Source: Nitrospirota bacterium
GTDB taxonomy: Bacteria > Nitrospirota > Nitrospiria > Nitrospirales > Nitrospiraceae
Reading direction: 5' to 3'
Assembly (NCBI GenBank): GCA_026387615.1
Contig: JAPLLI010000042.1
Span: forward strand, 1-42,087
DNA: 42,087 bases
Shown piece by piece: positions 27,069 through 37,661 of this stretch; positions within the stretch are counted from its first letter, which is position 1; every line of letters begins with the position of its first letter. The notes under the pieces were generated by a model. That model made no database searches. It saw only the letters and a list, made by a program, of their open reading frames with translations, and was not told the origin of the DNA. A program made the position numbers and the translations under genes.

Positions 27069-28217
27069 CTATTCTTCCGGAATCCCGCCGAGCCGAATCA
27101 TCCGACTGCCATATCGTTCGATTAATCCATCCAGCGCGGCGATCGCCTGATCCTGGCGCCGGGTAAAGAGGGATTCAGTCGCAGGCAGGAGACCGGAAAA
27201 CGAGAGACCGACCAGCCGATAGGCTGTCCGTGGGAGGGCCAGGCTGTGGAGCGCCGATCGGATGGCCGGCCACATGGCCGGGTCATAGTTGAGCGCTTGC
27301 CGGAACTGCTGCTGTCGTGTGGTGATCTGGAACGTGTTGTCTTTCAGTTTGACGGTGAACGATCCTGCCGCCAGGCCCTGCAAGCGCAGGTCATGCGCCA
27401 AGGTGCCGAGAAAACTTCGAATCGTTTCTTCCAGAACAGCCAGATCACTGGTGTCGTGCTCGAACGTCGTTTCATGCCCGAGGCTTTTGGATTCCCGATC
27501 GGCGACGACCGGATCGTGATCGACTCCCCGCGCCACTTCCTGCCAGGCGAGAAGCCGATGGCCCCATCGCTGTCGCAGAAACGGCTCGTGCCGAGGATCC
27601 AGCAGGTCGCTGACATAGTGAATGCTGAGCGCATGCAACAGGGCCGCGGACTTGGGTCCGATGCCCGGCAGGTCGCGCACGGGCCTCGGCGCGAGAAACG
27701 ACGCTTCGGTTCCCGGTTCGATCACCGCCAGCCCGTCAGGCTTATGCGCATCCGCTGCGACCTTCGCCACAGTTTTTCCGCTGGCCAGGGCCACCGTGCA
27801 ACGGAGCCCCGTGGCCTCGAAGATTGCTTCCTTCACGCATCGGCCCAGTCGGGACGGGTCTGGATAGAGCGACTGCATGTCCGTCGTCTCCGCATAAAAC
27901 TCGTCGATGCTGGTCCATTCGGTGACGGGGAGCAGGCGGCTGATGACGGCCTGCATCTGTTCATGGAGCCGTTGATAGAGCAGCCGGTCTGGTGGGACGA
28001 GCATGAGCTGGGGGCAGAGGCGTGTGGCTTCACCGGTCGGCATGGCCGAACGGACGCCGAAGGCACGGGCCTCGTAACTTGCGGCTGCGATGATGCCGCG
28101 CGGGGAGGATCCTCCGACCGCCACCGGTTTGCCTGCAAGGCTGGGGTCTGCCAGGACGGCTGCCGAGGCGAACATGGCATCGATGTCCCCGAACAGGATC
28201 TGGCGAGACCAGCGCAT
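27069..28217 (-). CDS. dinB: DNA polymerase IV (Y-family)
   Basis: A 382-aa translesion polymerase. The catalytic acidic residues are visible: D11 and D13 in GDIDAMFASA, and D105-E106 in TSIDEFY. The steric-gate Phe (F16) that excludes ribonucleotides is kept, but the residue before it is Met instead of the usual Phe. A helix-hairpin-helix (RDLPGIGPKSAALL) lies at about 180 and the little-finger domain follows. The C-terminus ends GGIPEE without an obvious clamp-binding QxxLxL motif. ACGGAGAT precedes the ATG. No SOS-type palindrome is evident; instead a heptad CGT repeat starts 11 bases upstream of the start codon. Confidence 0.92.
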   Translation of the reverse strand: MRWSRQILFGDIDAMFASAAVLADPSLAGKPVAVGGSSPRGIIAAASYEARAFGVRSAMPTGEATRLCPQLMLVPPDRLLYQRLHEQMQAVISRLLPVTEWTSIDEFYAETTDMQSLYPDPSRLGRCVKEAIFEATGLRCTVALASGKTVAKVAADAHKPDGLAVIEPGTEASFLAPRPVRDLPGIGPKSAALLHALSIHYVSDLLDPRHEPFLRQRWGHRLLAWQEVARGVDHDPVVADRESKSLGHETTFEHDTSDLAVLEETIRSFLGTLAHDLRLQGLAAGSFTVKLKDNTFQITTRQQQFRQALNYDPAMWPAIRSALHSLALPRTAYRLVGLSFSGLLPATESLFTRRQDQAIAALDGLIERYGSRMIRLGGIPEE

Positions 28218-28227
28218 GGATTATCTC

Positions 28228-28395
28228 CGTCGTTCGTGAAGCGTCGTTCGTCTCTCGTTCCCGAAAAGAGCGTATAGCCAATAGCGTATGGTTCGGAACG
28301 AAGAGAGGGAGGGAGGATTATTGCTCCCAGCTATACGCCATTTGCCATATGCTCTTCTCCTAGATGAGATACGTTTCACGAGATACGCTTCACGG
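28228..28395. repeat. Heptad-CGT inverted repeat element A
   Basis: The left arm (28228-28262) reads as CGT, CGTTCGT, GAAGCGT, CGTTCGT, CTCTCGT, a strict 7-nt rhythm. The right arm (28364-28395), on the reverse strand, reads GAAGCGT, ATCTCGT, GAAACGT, ATCTC. Between the arms are a second pair of inverted words (AAGAGCGTATAGCCAATAGC at 28266 onward and its diverged complement at 28331-28357). It lies between dinB and the SprT-like gene and touches the dinB ribosome site. It contains no gene. Confidence 0.7.
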
Positions 28396-28422
28396 TCTTT
28401 GCGTTGGAGGCCGCCGCATCCG

Positions 28423-29049
28423 TTAAATCGTAAAGGACAATTGACCTGGCGGCAAGGGTGCAGGAGGCTCGTGCTGGAGCTGGCCTACTGACTCCAATTC
28501 CTGCAGGGAGCCCCGGCAGATGCCGCAATGGTGGCGCCGGGGCTGAATCGTCCGTCGCTGGCGCCGATACACGTGGCCGCATTGCCGGCAGCGCCAGGCA
28601 AATCGTGTCAGCGCGAGTACTTCTGTTCGCAGCGAATGGTAGAGGGTGATGGCCAGGGTACCGTCCCGGTTGATGTCGGCCATTTTGCGGAGAAAGTCTG
28701 CTCCATGATTCGGTCGCCGCTTCAGGATATCGAATTGCCATTGATGAATCATTTCGTGCGCCAGCGTATTCAGGATCTCCTGCTCGCCGTACTCGCTCGT
28801 GTGCGTGGCTTGCTGGAGCAAGGGCAGGGACAGGCGAATTTCGCGTGTCGTCGGTGGGCGAAGGCCATCCTGATCCAGTCGCGGCCTCGGTCCACGACGA
28901 CTGACGAACAGGCCGACCGAGGAGGTGAGCCGGCGGCTCCAGGTGAGATCGATGGGAGGCAGCAGGCCAGCGAAATAGCGGCCATTCAGATCGTGCCACA
29001 TCTGGGTCAGATGTTGTGCCGTGACGGGTGGGGCTTGGCGTGGAGCCAT
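28423..29049 (-). CDS. SprT-like zinc metalloprotease-family protein
   Basis: A 208-aa SprT-family protein. The zincin motif HEMIHQWQ gives H98, E99 and H102, with a likely third ligand H115 in RRPNHGADF. A C-terminal zinc ribbon uses C154, C157, C175 and C178 (CRQC and CGIC). This layout is shared with bacterial SprT and eukaryotic SPRTN/ACRC-type proteases that act on DNA-protein crosslinks, so a role in protein-damage repair on DNA is a reasonable inference, supported weakly by the adjacent dinB. The ATG at 29049 lacks a strong ribosome site. The DHS-like gene upstream ends at 29060, ten bases away, suggesting co-transcription. Confidence 0.88.
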   Translation of the reverse strand: MAPRQAPPVTAQHLTQMWHDLNGRYFAGLLPPIDLTWSRRLTSSVGLFVSRRGPRPRLDQDGLRPPTTREIRLSLPLLQQATHTSEYGEQEILNTLAHEMIHQWQFDILKRRPNHGADFLRKMADINRDGTLAITLYHSLRTEVLALTRFAWRCRQCGHVYRRQRRTIQPRRHHCGICRGSLQELESVGQLQHEPPAPLPPGQLSFTI

Positions 29050-29059
29050 AGGACGCGGG

Positions 29060-29986
29060 TTACCCCAATTCTTCGTGGACCGCCGCCGCCAGCAACGGCA
29101 CCATGATTTCGTGGTGGCCGATGAGGGAGTAGCCTTTCCCGCCCTTTTGGGTCGGTCGCCGCACCACGTTGGTGAGGGGGCGGTAGTGAGCCATGAAGTC
29201 CATGTTGACGGTCGTAATATTGGTCAGTTCATGACCGAGGTTCCGTCCCAGCGACACGGCCTTGAGGAAGACCTCCGGTAAAATGACGGCGGAGCCGAGA
29301 TTGAGATACACGCCCCCCTCCATTCCGGAGACGACGGCGGCCAGCCGTCGAAAGTCCAGCAGCGAGGTTGCGCCAATGGCGGCTCCATCTGCGGCAGGAT
29401 GCATATGGATGATGTCGGTGCCGATGGCCACATGCACGGTCACGGGAATGCCGAGTTTCGCGCCGGTCGCCAGGATGCTCGTCTCGCGATGGGGGAATTG
29501 TCCCTCGCGCCGGTTGATGTAGTGCCCGACGGATTCGCCGAGCCCCTCGCGATCATGAGACCCGCGAACGATCGCTTCGTTCAGCATGCGGCCGGTTTCT
29601 TCCGCCATCCCGAAACGGCCCTCGTCGATTTCCGCATCGACTTCCTCGGACGTATGGCCCATGAGCGCCAATTCGAAATCGTGAATGATGCCGGCCCCGT
29701 TCATGGCCACCGCCGAGACGATCCCCTGCTGCATGAGGTCCACGATAATCGGGCTCAATCCGACTTTGATGACATGGGCGCCGATGCCCAGGATGACCGG
29801 TTTGCCTCTGCGATGGGATTTTGCGATGGCTTTGGCGACGGCGCGCAAGGTGGTGACGCCGAGGATGTCCGGTAGGGAATGGTAGAACTGGGTGAAGCTG
29901 CCTCCGCGCTTCCAGGGGCTGGCAAAGTCGGAGACGCGGACTTTGCTGTGCCGTTTCTTGAGCGGATAGGTCGTGAGATCTGTCAC
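29060..29986 (-). CDS. Deoxyhypusine-synthase-like protein
   Basis: A protein of about 308 aa that resembles bacterial deoxyhypusine-synthase-like proteins (NAD-binding Rossmann-type fold). Visible blocks are GIGAHVIKVGLSPIIVDLMQ, NGAGIIHDFELALMGHTSE, GRFGMAEETGRMLNEAI, ETSILATGAKLGIPVTVHV, GTDIIHMHPAADGAAIGA, and GGVYLNLGSAVILPEVFLKA. True deoxyhypusine synthase modifies eIF5A, which bacteria lack, so the bacterial substrate is unknown. GTG 29986 is the most upstream sensible start after the gmhA stop; no ribosome site is clear. It lies between gmhA and the SprT-like gene in one reverse-strand run. Confidence 0.6.
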   Translation of the reverse strand: MTDLTTYPLKKRHSKVRVSDFASPWKRGGSFTQFYHSLPDILGVTTLRAVAKAIAKSHRRGKPVILGIGAHVIKVGLSPIIVDLMQQGIVSAVAMNGAGIIHDFELALMGHTSEEVDAEIDEGRFGMAEETGRMLNEAIVRGSHDREGLGESVGHYINRREGQFPHRETSILATGAKLGIPVTVHVAIGTDIIHMHPAADGAAIGATSLLDFRRLAAVVSGMEGGVYLNLGSAVILPEVFLKAVSLGRNLGHELTNITTVNMDFMAHYRPLTNVVRRPTQKGGKGYSLIGHHEIMVPLLAAAVHEELG

Positions 29987-30035
29987 GTTGATCGGGGGGA
30001 TTAGGCGCGGGGTCGTAACGGGAGGCCGTTGCCGG

Positions 30036-30614
30036 TCAGGAGATTTTGCCAAGGAGTTGCTCCTCGATGAGTTCACACAGGACGTGGCCGAGTGTGATGT
30101 GACTTTCTTGAATGCGGGCTGTGACCGCCGAGGGGACGACAAAGGGATAGTCCACCAGACCGGCCAGTTTCCCGCCGGTTCCACCGGTCCAGCCGATGGT
30201 GATGAGGCCACAAGCCTTCGCCGCGTCCACGCCCTTTAAGACGTTGGGGGAGTTGCCGCTGGTGCTGATGGCGATGGCGACGTCGCCTTTCTGGCCATGG
30301 GCGCGGACCTGTCGGGCAAAGAGTTCGTCGTACCCGTAATCGTTGGCGATGCAGGTGATGGCGGCAATGTCGGTGGCCAGGGCGAGAGCCGGGAGCGGCG
30401 CCCGCTCGCGCTTATAGCGGCCGACGAACTCGGCGGCGAGATGGGCTGCATCCGTGGCGCTGCCTCCGTTGCCGAAGAGCAACACTTTATGTCCCTCGCG
30501 AAAGGCGGCAACCATCAGTGTTGCGACCTGCACGATGCGATCGGCATGGTCGCGCGCGAACTGTTGCTTGACGGTCGCGCTTTCGGCAAAGGCGCTGAGG
30601 GCAAGTTCTTTCAT
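30036..30614 (-). CDS. gmhA: Sedoheptulose-7-phosphate isomerase
   Basis: A 192-aa SIS-domain enzyme converting sedoheptulose 7-phosphate to D-glycero-D-manno-heptose 7-phosphate, the first step of ADP-heptose synthesis. Motifs include FGNGGSATDAAHLAAEFVGR, the phosphosugar loop STSGNSPNV, and the C-terminal HITLGHVLCELIE with metal-binding His residues. The length is typical. A near-perfect promoter lies at 30621-30649 with only six bases between the -10 and the ATG, so the mRNA is probably leaderless. rfaE2, for a later step of the pathway, is elsewhere in the window. Confidence 0.95.
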   Translation of the reverse strand: MKELALSAFAESATVKQQFARDHADRIVQVATLMVAAFREGHKVLLFGNGGSATDAAHLAAEFVGRYKRERAPLPALALATDIAAITCIANDYGYDELFARQVRAHGQKGDVAIAISTSGNSPNVLKGVDAAKACGLITIGWTGGTGGKLAGLVDYPFVVPSAVTARIQESHITLGHVLCELIEEQLLGKIS

Positions 30615-30620
30615 GGGGCG

Positions 30621-30649
30621 ATTCTAGGCAACCGGCTGCCACCTGTCAA
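30621..30649 (-). promoter_or_regulatory. Promoter of gmhA, probably leaderless
   Basis: On the reverse strand, consensus TTGACA (30649-30644), a 17-nt spacer and TAGAAT (30626-30621), then six bases to the ATG at 30614. There is no room for a ribosome site. Confidence 0.75.
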
Positions 30650-30682
30650 ACGCGATCAGTCGGAGGGTTTGTGCGTGGCCTA

Positions 30683-30691
30683 TGGTATAGT
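30683..30691 (+). promoter_or_regulatory. Extended -10 promoter of the CARF gene, probably leaderless
   Basis: TGGTATAGT, with TATAGT at 30686-30691. The ATG of the CARF gene is at 30701, nine bases later, with no ribosome site between. No -35 is evident. It is divergent from the gmhA promoter, 40 bp away. Confidence 0.5.
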
Positions 30692-30700
30692 TCGCGCGAA

Positions 30701-31957
30701 ATGGCACAAGACCAACCAGTCAAAGCATTAGTGATCGCGCTCACCGACCATGCGGCGGCGGCGATCTATTCCATCAATCGTCTGCAGCCAGATTCCCTCT
30801 GCTTCGTGTTGCCGGCCGGGGCGAAAGCGCTGGTGGAGTCCGACGTTCAGCCGAAGATCGCACAGATGCCCAGGCGGTGGGATTGGATCCTACTGGAGGA
30901 GACGGGCGAATTCGTCGGCTGTTATCGGGCGCTGACGCATACGCTTCCGGAGATGTTGCGGACCTGGGATGTGCAGCCGGGCGAGCTGGTCGTCGATGTG
31001 ACCGGGGCCACTCCTGCCATGGCCGGCGCCCTGACGTTGGCGACCCTGTCCCATAGTTCGCGAATCGTGTCGCTCGTGCCGGCGCGAGAGGGGCAGGACG
31101 AGGATCGAATCGATATCGCGGGGAAGCCGTTCCTCTGGACGCAGGGGAATCCCTGGGATGAGGCCGCCTCCGTTTCGCGCCGCGAGGGTTGCGACCTGTT
31201 CAATCGGGGACTATTTGCCGCGTCGGCGAAGCTGTTCCGTGAAGTCGAAGCCAGGGTGAGCGGCGGGCAGAAGCCCCTGTATCGGGCCTTTGCGGACCTG
31301 GCCGATGGGTACGATCTGTGGGAGCGGTTTCACTATCGCCAGGCCTGGGAAAAACTGAAGAATGCCGTGAAGGCCTTCGACATGGCGTTGGTCTGGGGTG
31401 GCCCGCAAGGACTCAAAGCGGTTCTTCCGTTGATTAAAGCGAACGCGGGATTTCTGGAACGGCTGGTCCTCGATCCTGCTCCCGTGAAAGACCTGCAGGC
31501 CCTTGATGTGTTGGCCCATGCCGGTCGACGTCTGCATGGCATGCATGATTCGGAAACCGCCATGGTCTCGTTGGTTCGCGCGCTCGAAGCCTTTGCCCAA
31601 CGGCAACTGTTCACCCGGTACCAGATCAAAACCTGGGACGTGCAGCCGGAGCAATTGCCGCAGGCGCTGCAAGAAACCTGTCGATCCTGTTGGTTGGAAG
31701 ACCTTGACGGCAAGTACAAGCTACCTGTGCAGGCGCAGTTCCGTGCGCTGGCCGGGTTAGGCGATCAGATGGGCCAAGCCTTTCTCCGCGAGTGGCCGAC
31801 GATGAAACCGCTGCTCGACGCCGCCAATCAGGCCATCCTCGGCCATGGCTTCGAGCCGGTCAAATCCGAACGGGTGCAGCAGCTCTACGATGTCGTCGTT
31901 AGGCTAGCCGGCGTTAACGTCACGTCGTTGCCGAAGTTTCCGACGCTGAACGTTTGA
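30701..31957 (+). CDS. CARF-domain protein, TIGR02710-like, with degenerate HEPN-like C-terminus
   Basis: A 418-aa protein I assign to the TIGR02710 group of CRISPR-associated CARF proteins. The N-terminal half (about 1-150) is Rossmann-like, with the ligand-loop motif VDVTGATPAMAGALTLA expected to bind a cyclic oligonucleotide. The C-terminal half is helical; near its end ANQAILGHG (residues 375-383) matches the position where relatives, as I recall them, have an RNxSxLxHG (Rx6H) HEPN RNase motif, but the Arg is Ala375 here. That suggests lost or altered RNase activity (inference). No CRISPR array or cas gene lies within the window. The start is ATG 30701, next to an extended -10 box; GTG 30671 is the alternative. 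Confidence 0.65.
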   Translation: MAQDQPVKALVIALTDHAAAAIYSINRLQPDSLCFVLPAGAKALVESDVQPKIAQMPRRWDWILLEETGEFVGCYRALTHTLPEMLRTWDVQPGELVVDVTGATPAMAGALTLATLSHSSRIVSLVPAREGQDEDRIDIAGKPFLWTQGNPWDEAASVSRREGCDLFNRGLFAASAKLFREVEARVSGGQKPLYRAFADLADGYDLWERFHYRQAWEKLKNAVKAFDMALVWGGPQGLKAVLPLIKANAGFLERLVLDPAPVKDLQALDVLAHAGRRLHGMHDSETAMVSLVRALEAFAQRQLFTRYQIKTWDVQPEQLPQALQETCRSCWLEDLDGKYKLPVQAQFRALAGLGDQMGQAFLREWPTMKPLLDAANQAILGHGFEPVKSERVQQLYDVVVRLAGVNVTSLPKFPTLNV

Positions 31958-31960
31958 AGA

Positions 31961-31992
31961 GCGTCGTTCGTGAAGCGTGAAGCGTATCTCGC
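31961..31992. repeat. Heptad-CGT array B (left flank of the four-helix-bundle gene)
   Basis: Words in register: GCGT, CGTTCGT, GAAGCGT, GAAGCGT, ATCTCG. It starts three bases after the CARF stop codon and lies in inverted orientation to array C beyond the next gene. Confidence 0.7.
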
Positions 31993-32016
31993 TGGAAGGC
32001 GAATCGGTGCAGCGAC

Positions 32017-32373
32017 ATGGACAAGATACGAAACTTTCGTGATCTTGAAGTGTGGAAGCTAGGCAAGGGAATTGTGCTCGACGTATATCAATTGACCAAG
32101 GGTTTTCCTCAAGAAGAACTCTATGGGTTGGTTTCGCAAATGCGCCGAGCCGCCGTGTCAATCGCGGCGAACATCGCGGAGGGGTTCAATCGAAAGCATA
32201 ATGCAGAGTATCGCCAGTTTTTGTATATCGCGCTGGGCTCCTGCGCAGAACTGGAGACCCACATTGAAATTGCTCATGATCTGGGGTTCATTACGGGAGA
32301 CTGGCAGGGTAATCTTTTAGAGAAGCTTGACCACGAATCGAAGATGCTCAGAAACCTCATCAAGCGTCTTTAG
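32017..32373 (+). CDS. Four-helix-bundle protein (23S rRNA intervening-sequence protein family)
   Basis: A 118-aa protein of the S23/IVP four-helix-bundle family. The family pattern is clear: FRDLEVWKLGKGIVLDVYQL, then PQEELYGLVSQMRRAAVSIA, ANIAEGFNRKHNAEYRQFL, and an LGSCAELETHIEIA helix. Relatives are encoded in insertions within 23S rRNA genes, and the same fold is used by Avd proteins of diversity-generating retroelements; isolated copies of unknown role are common. Here it stands alone, flanked by inverted heptad-CGT arrays B (31961-31992) and C (32373-32406), which makes it look like cargo of a small cassette. No strong ribosome site precedes the ATG. Confidence 0.88.
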   Translation: MDKIRNFRDLEVWKLGKGIVLDVYQLTKGFPQEELYGLVSQMRRAAVSIAANIAEGFNRKHNAEYRQFLYIALGSCAELETHIEIAHDLGFITGDWQGNLLEKLDHESKMLRNLIKRL

Positions 32374-32406
32374 CGAACGACGCTTCACGAGATACGAACG
32401 ACGAGC
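32373..32406. repeat. Heptad-CGT array C (right flank of the four-helix-bundle gene)
   Basis: On the reverse strand: GCTCGT, CGTTCGT, ATCTCGT, GAAGCGT, CGTTCGC. It begins at the last base of the four-helix-bundle stop codon and ends four bases before the ybgC ATG. Confidence 0.7.
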
Positions 32407-32410
32407 TTTC

Positions 32411-32809
32411 ATGGAAGTTAGAATCTACTACGAAGACACCGACTGCGGCGGGGTGGTGTATTACGCCAATTATCTCAAATATTTCGAGCGAGCGCGGACG
32501 CAGTATCTCGAGGCGCGAGGGCTGTCGGTGGCCGGGCTCATGACGGAAGGCTCGGTGTTCGTGGTCGTGCGGGCAGAATTGGACTACCGATCTCCCGCCC
32601 GTTATGGCGAGACGCTGGTCGTCGAAACGGTCGTCTCCGAAGTGACGGCCGCCTCGTTCACGTTTTCGCATGTGATTCGAGAACGGGAGAGCCAGCGTGT
32701 GGTGGTGGAAGGCTCGGCCCGTCTGGCGGCCACAGACGGCAATGGCAAAGTGACGCGCCTCGACAAGGCGATGGTTGCCGCGCTACAGTCCGGCGCGCGC
32801 TCTGCTTGA
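32411..32809 (+). CDS. ybgC: YbgC-type acyl-CoA thioesterase
   Basis: A 132-aa hot-dog-fold thioesterase of the 4HBT family, linked in other bacteria to the Tol-Pal envelope system and phospholipid metabolism. The signature YYEDTDCGGVVYYANYLKYF near the N-terminus contains the catalytic Asp. The length is typical (about 130 aa). The start at 32411 is chosen because the conserved domain begins there; the frame is open to 32327 through array C. No tol genes are in the window. Heptad arrays touch both ends of the gene. Confidence 0.93.
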   Translation: MEVRIYYEDTDCGGVVYYANYLKYFERARTQYLEARGLSVAGLMTEGSVFVVVRAELDYRSPARYGETLVVETVVSEVTAASFTFSHVIRERESQRVVVEGSARLAATDGNGKVTRLDKAMVAALQSGARSA

Positions 32810-32810
32810 G

Positions 32811-32902
32811 CGCCGTCGTTCGTGACGCGTGAAGCGCACGACGGAAGCAGCCGTCATGTTTTTCGAGATACGAGAGACGCTTCACGAGAGACGTGTGAAA
32901 CG
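32811..32902. repeat. Heptad-CGT inverted repeat element D
   Basis: The left arm (32811-32840) reads CGCCGT, CGTTCGT, GACGCGT, GAAGCGC. The right arm (32863-32902), on the reverse strand, reads CTCTCGT, GAAGCGT, CTCTCGT, ATCTCG. A 22-nt centre separates them, so the element can fold as one long hairpin. It starts two bases after the ybgC stop and ends just before the ribosome site of the 37-aa gene. Confidence 0.7.
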
Positions 32903-32915
32903 AAGGAGTCATTAA

Positions 32916-33029
32916 ATGGACAAACTCGGAACCTGGCTTGCCGTCACCGGCGTGGCGATCGGCTTTATCGTCCTCGGATGGTTGTTGTTTTCTGATAATC
33001 CGCCCGCAAAGAACAAAAAGAAGCCGTAA
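32916..33029 (+). CDS. 37-aa single-pass membrane peptide
   Basis: A 37-residue peptide: a short N-terminal segment (MDKLGTW), one membrane helix (about 8-25, LAVTGVAIGFIVLGWLLF), then a hydrophilic Pro/Lys tail ending KNKKKP that should remain in the cytoplasm. AAGGAG (32903-32908) lies seven bases before the ATG. The clean amphipathy and ribosome site support a real small membrane protein; its function is unknown. It lies immediately downstream of repeat element D and is followed by a gene-free region. Confidence 0.7.
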   Translation: MDKLGTWLAVTGVAIGFIVLGWLLFSDNPPAKNKKKP

Positions 33030-33507
33030 CTCACCAGCGAACTGTTCGCCTCACATCCGTTTTCACCCTCACCAGCGTTGTGCCGCGCTCGGCGCGTACC
33101 TGTGCGGCCGGCTGCGCGCGCGGTTCCATTTTTTGAGATCCTGTTGCCACGCAGAGCGGAACCCACCTTTTTTTGATAAGTCCTGTCTGATGGCTCACGC
33201 AATCAGAGGCCTCGTTGCCGGGGGTCGAAGCCATGACTTGTCGTAGATTCGTGTTCCTATTGGTTAGGGTGCCGCGAGTCATGCGCAGCGTGGCGTCACT
33301 GTGGGGAATGGGACTTCTGGATCGATGCTTGCATGGCAGGGCTAGTAGGGGTTGAGGGAGGTCGTTCTCCTCGGTTACGCCTCAAGTTATCTCAAGGTCA
33401 AGCCGAGTTAGTTAGGAATGCACAGGATGAATAGGGTCCCGTTGCTTGAATGAATCGAGCCGGGAGCCGGCTTCTTGCCTGCGCATCAAGTCATGGAGCG
33501 TCCTCGC
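33030..33507. other. Gene-free region upstream of kinase B
   Basis: About 480 bases with no supported reading frame. It contains short T-runs (after 33130 and 33170, the latter TTTTTTT behind GGAACCCACC) that may end transcripts from the small membrane gene, but no perfect hairpin. No tRNA-like or small-RNA fold is convincing by eye. Confidence 0.4.
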
Positions 33508-36541
<3,034 letters not shown>

Positions 36542-36552
<11 letters not shown>

Positions 36553-37570
36553 GTTGGGTCAGGGGAGCCGTTTCTGGTTCACCGTTCCCCTGGAGCCCCA
36601 GCCGGTGGCCCATCGGGCGCCTGCGCTGGAGCCGAGCGATCTGCGCGGCCTGCACGTGCTGGTGGTGGATGACCGGGAGATCAACCGACGCGTGTTCGAA
36701 CTGTATTTGCTGAAATGGGGGCTTCACAGCACGCTCGCGGAGAGCGGGGAAGTCGCGTTACAACTGATGCGCGAGGCCGTCGCACAAGGCATTCCTTATG
36801 ACATGGCCATCATCGATTCAGATATGGCAGGTATGAACGGGCTGCAAGTGGCCCAGGCGATCTACGCAGGCCCGGCCTTGAGAAGCACTCGCATGGTGCT
36901 ATTAAGCTCTGCCGGGCGGCGCGGCGATGCGAAGGCCGCTGAGGCGGCTGGCGTCGCGGGGTATTTGACGAAGCCGGTACGGGAGTCGCATCTCCACGAT
37001 TGTTTAGCCGCGGTCATGGGGTTGCGTCGAGGCCAGCCTGGATCTGGCGGCGCCGGCGCCGTTGGGGCACCAGGTCAGGGGCTGGTGACGCGTCATGTTT
37101 TGGCCGAAGCGAAACGGAAAACCGGCATCCGGTTGTTGCTGGCCGAAGATAATGTCGCCAACCAGAAAGTGGCGATTTATATGTTGGAAAAGATGGGCTA
37201 CCGTGTGGATGTGGTTGCGAACGGGATGGAGGCGCTGGAAGCGACGGCCCGGATCGCCTATTCCGCCGTCTTGATGGATTGTCAGATGCCGGAGATGGAT
37301 GGGTTTGCGGCGACACGTGCGATTCGTCTGCGGGAGGCGGGCCTCGGAACGGGTGACGGATATTCGCCTGCGCTGCGCCTGCCGATTATCGCCATGACCG
37401 CCAACGCGATGAAGGGCGATCGTGAACGCTGTTTGGAGACCGGTATGGACGAGTATATTTCGAAACCAGTTAAGCCGCAGGATCTCGCCCAAGTTCTGGC
37501 GAGTCTGCTGGAGCCTTTCGAGGTTCCTCATTCTTCCGCTCCGTCATCGGCTGAAAGAAGGGCTCATTAA
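36542..37570 (+). CDS. Two-receiver protein, detached C-terminal part of kinase B
   Basis: This frame carries the end of the ATPase domain ([16 protein letters not shown]) and two intact receiver domains: receiver 1 ([17 protein letters not shown], phospho-Asp in [11 protein letters not shown]) and receiver 2 (RLLLAEDNVANQKVAIYMLE, phospho-Asp in [11 protein letters not shown], Lys in YISKPVKPQDL). A GTG at 36542 overlaps the TGA of the upstream part (36550-36552), so a separate protein of about 342 aa could be made by coupled initiation. Otherwise this is the untranslated remainder of a pseudogene. It is about 91 bp from the convergent CBS gene. Confidence 0.7.
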
Positions 37571-37661
37571 GCGATCGTTGGTTTCTCTGATCGATGGAGC
37601 GCGCGAGTGCCCCTGCCGGCCCGCGAAGACGTTTGGCTGGGGCGACGCGGAGAAGCCACTC

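Noticed and set aside
28218-28262. SOS (LexA) box upstream of dinB
   Set aside because: The inverted sequence present is the heptad-CGT array; no LexA-type palindrome is recognisable.
27246-28277. 343-codon plus-strand frame opposite dinB
   Set aside because: It has no ribosome site or recognisable motif, and dinB catalytic motifs are on the other strand.
31503-31550. RLHGMH segment of the CARF protein as the HEPN Rx4H motif
   Set aside because: It lies in a helix resembling the conserved RR...A.xLxRAxE segment; the C-terminal ANQAILGHG fits the family motif position better.
28228-32902. CRISPR array explaining the repeated words near the CARF gene
   Set aside because: The repeats are contiguous 7-nt words without unique spacers, and they lie in both orientations at gene ends.
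33100-33400. tRNA or small RNA in the gene-free region before kinase B
   Set aside because: No cloverleaf, anticodon stem or strong hairpin plus T-run could be built by eye.
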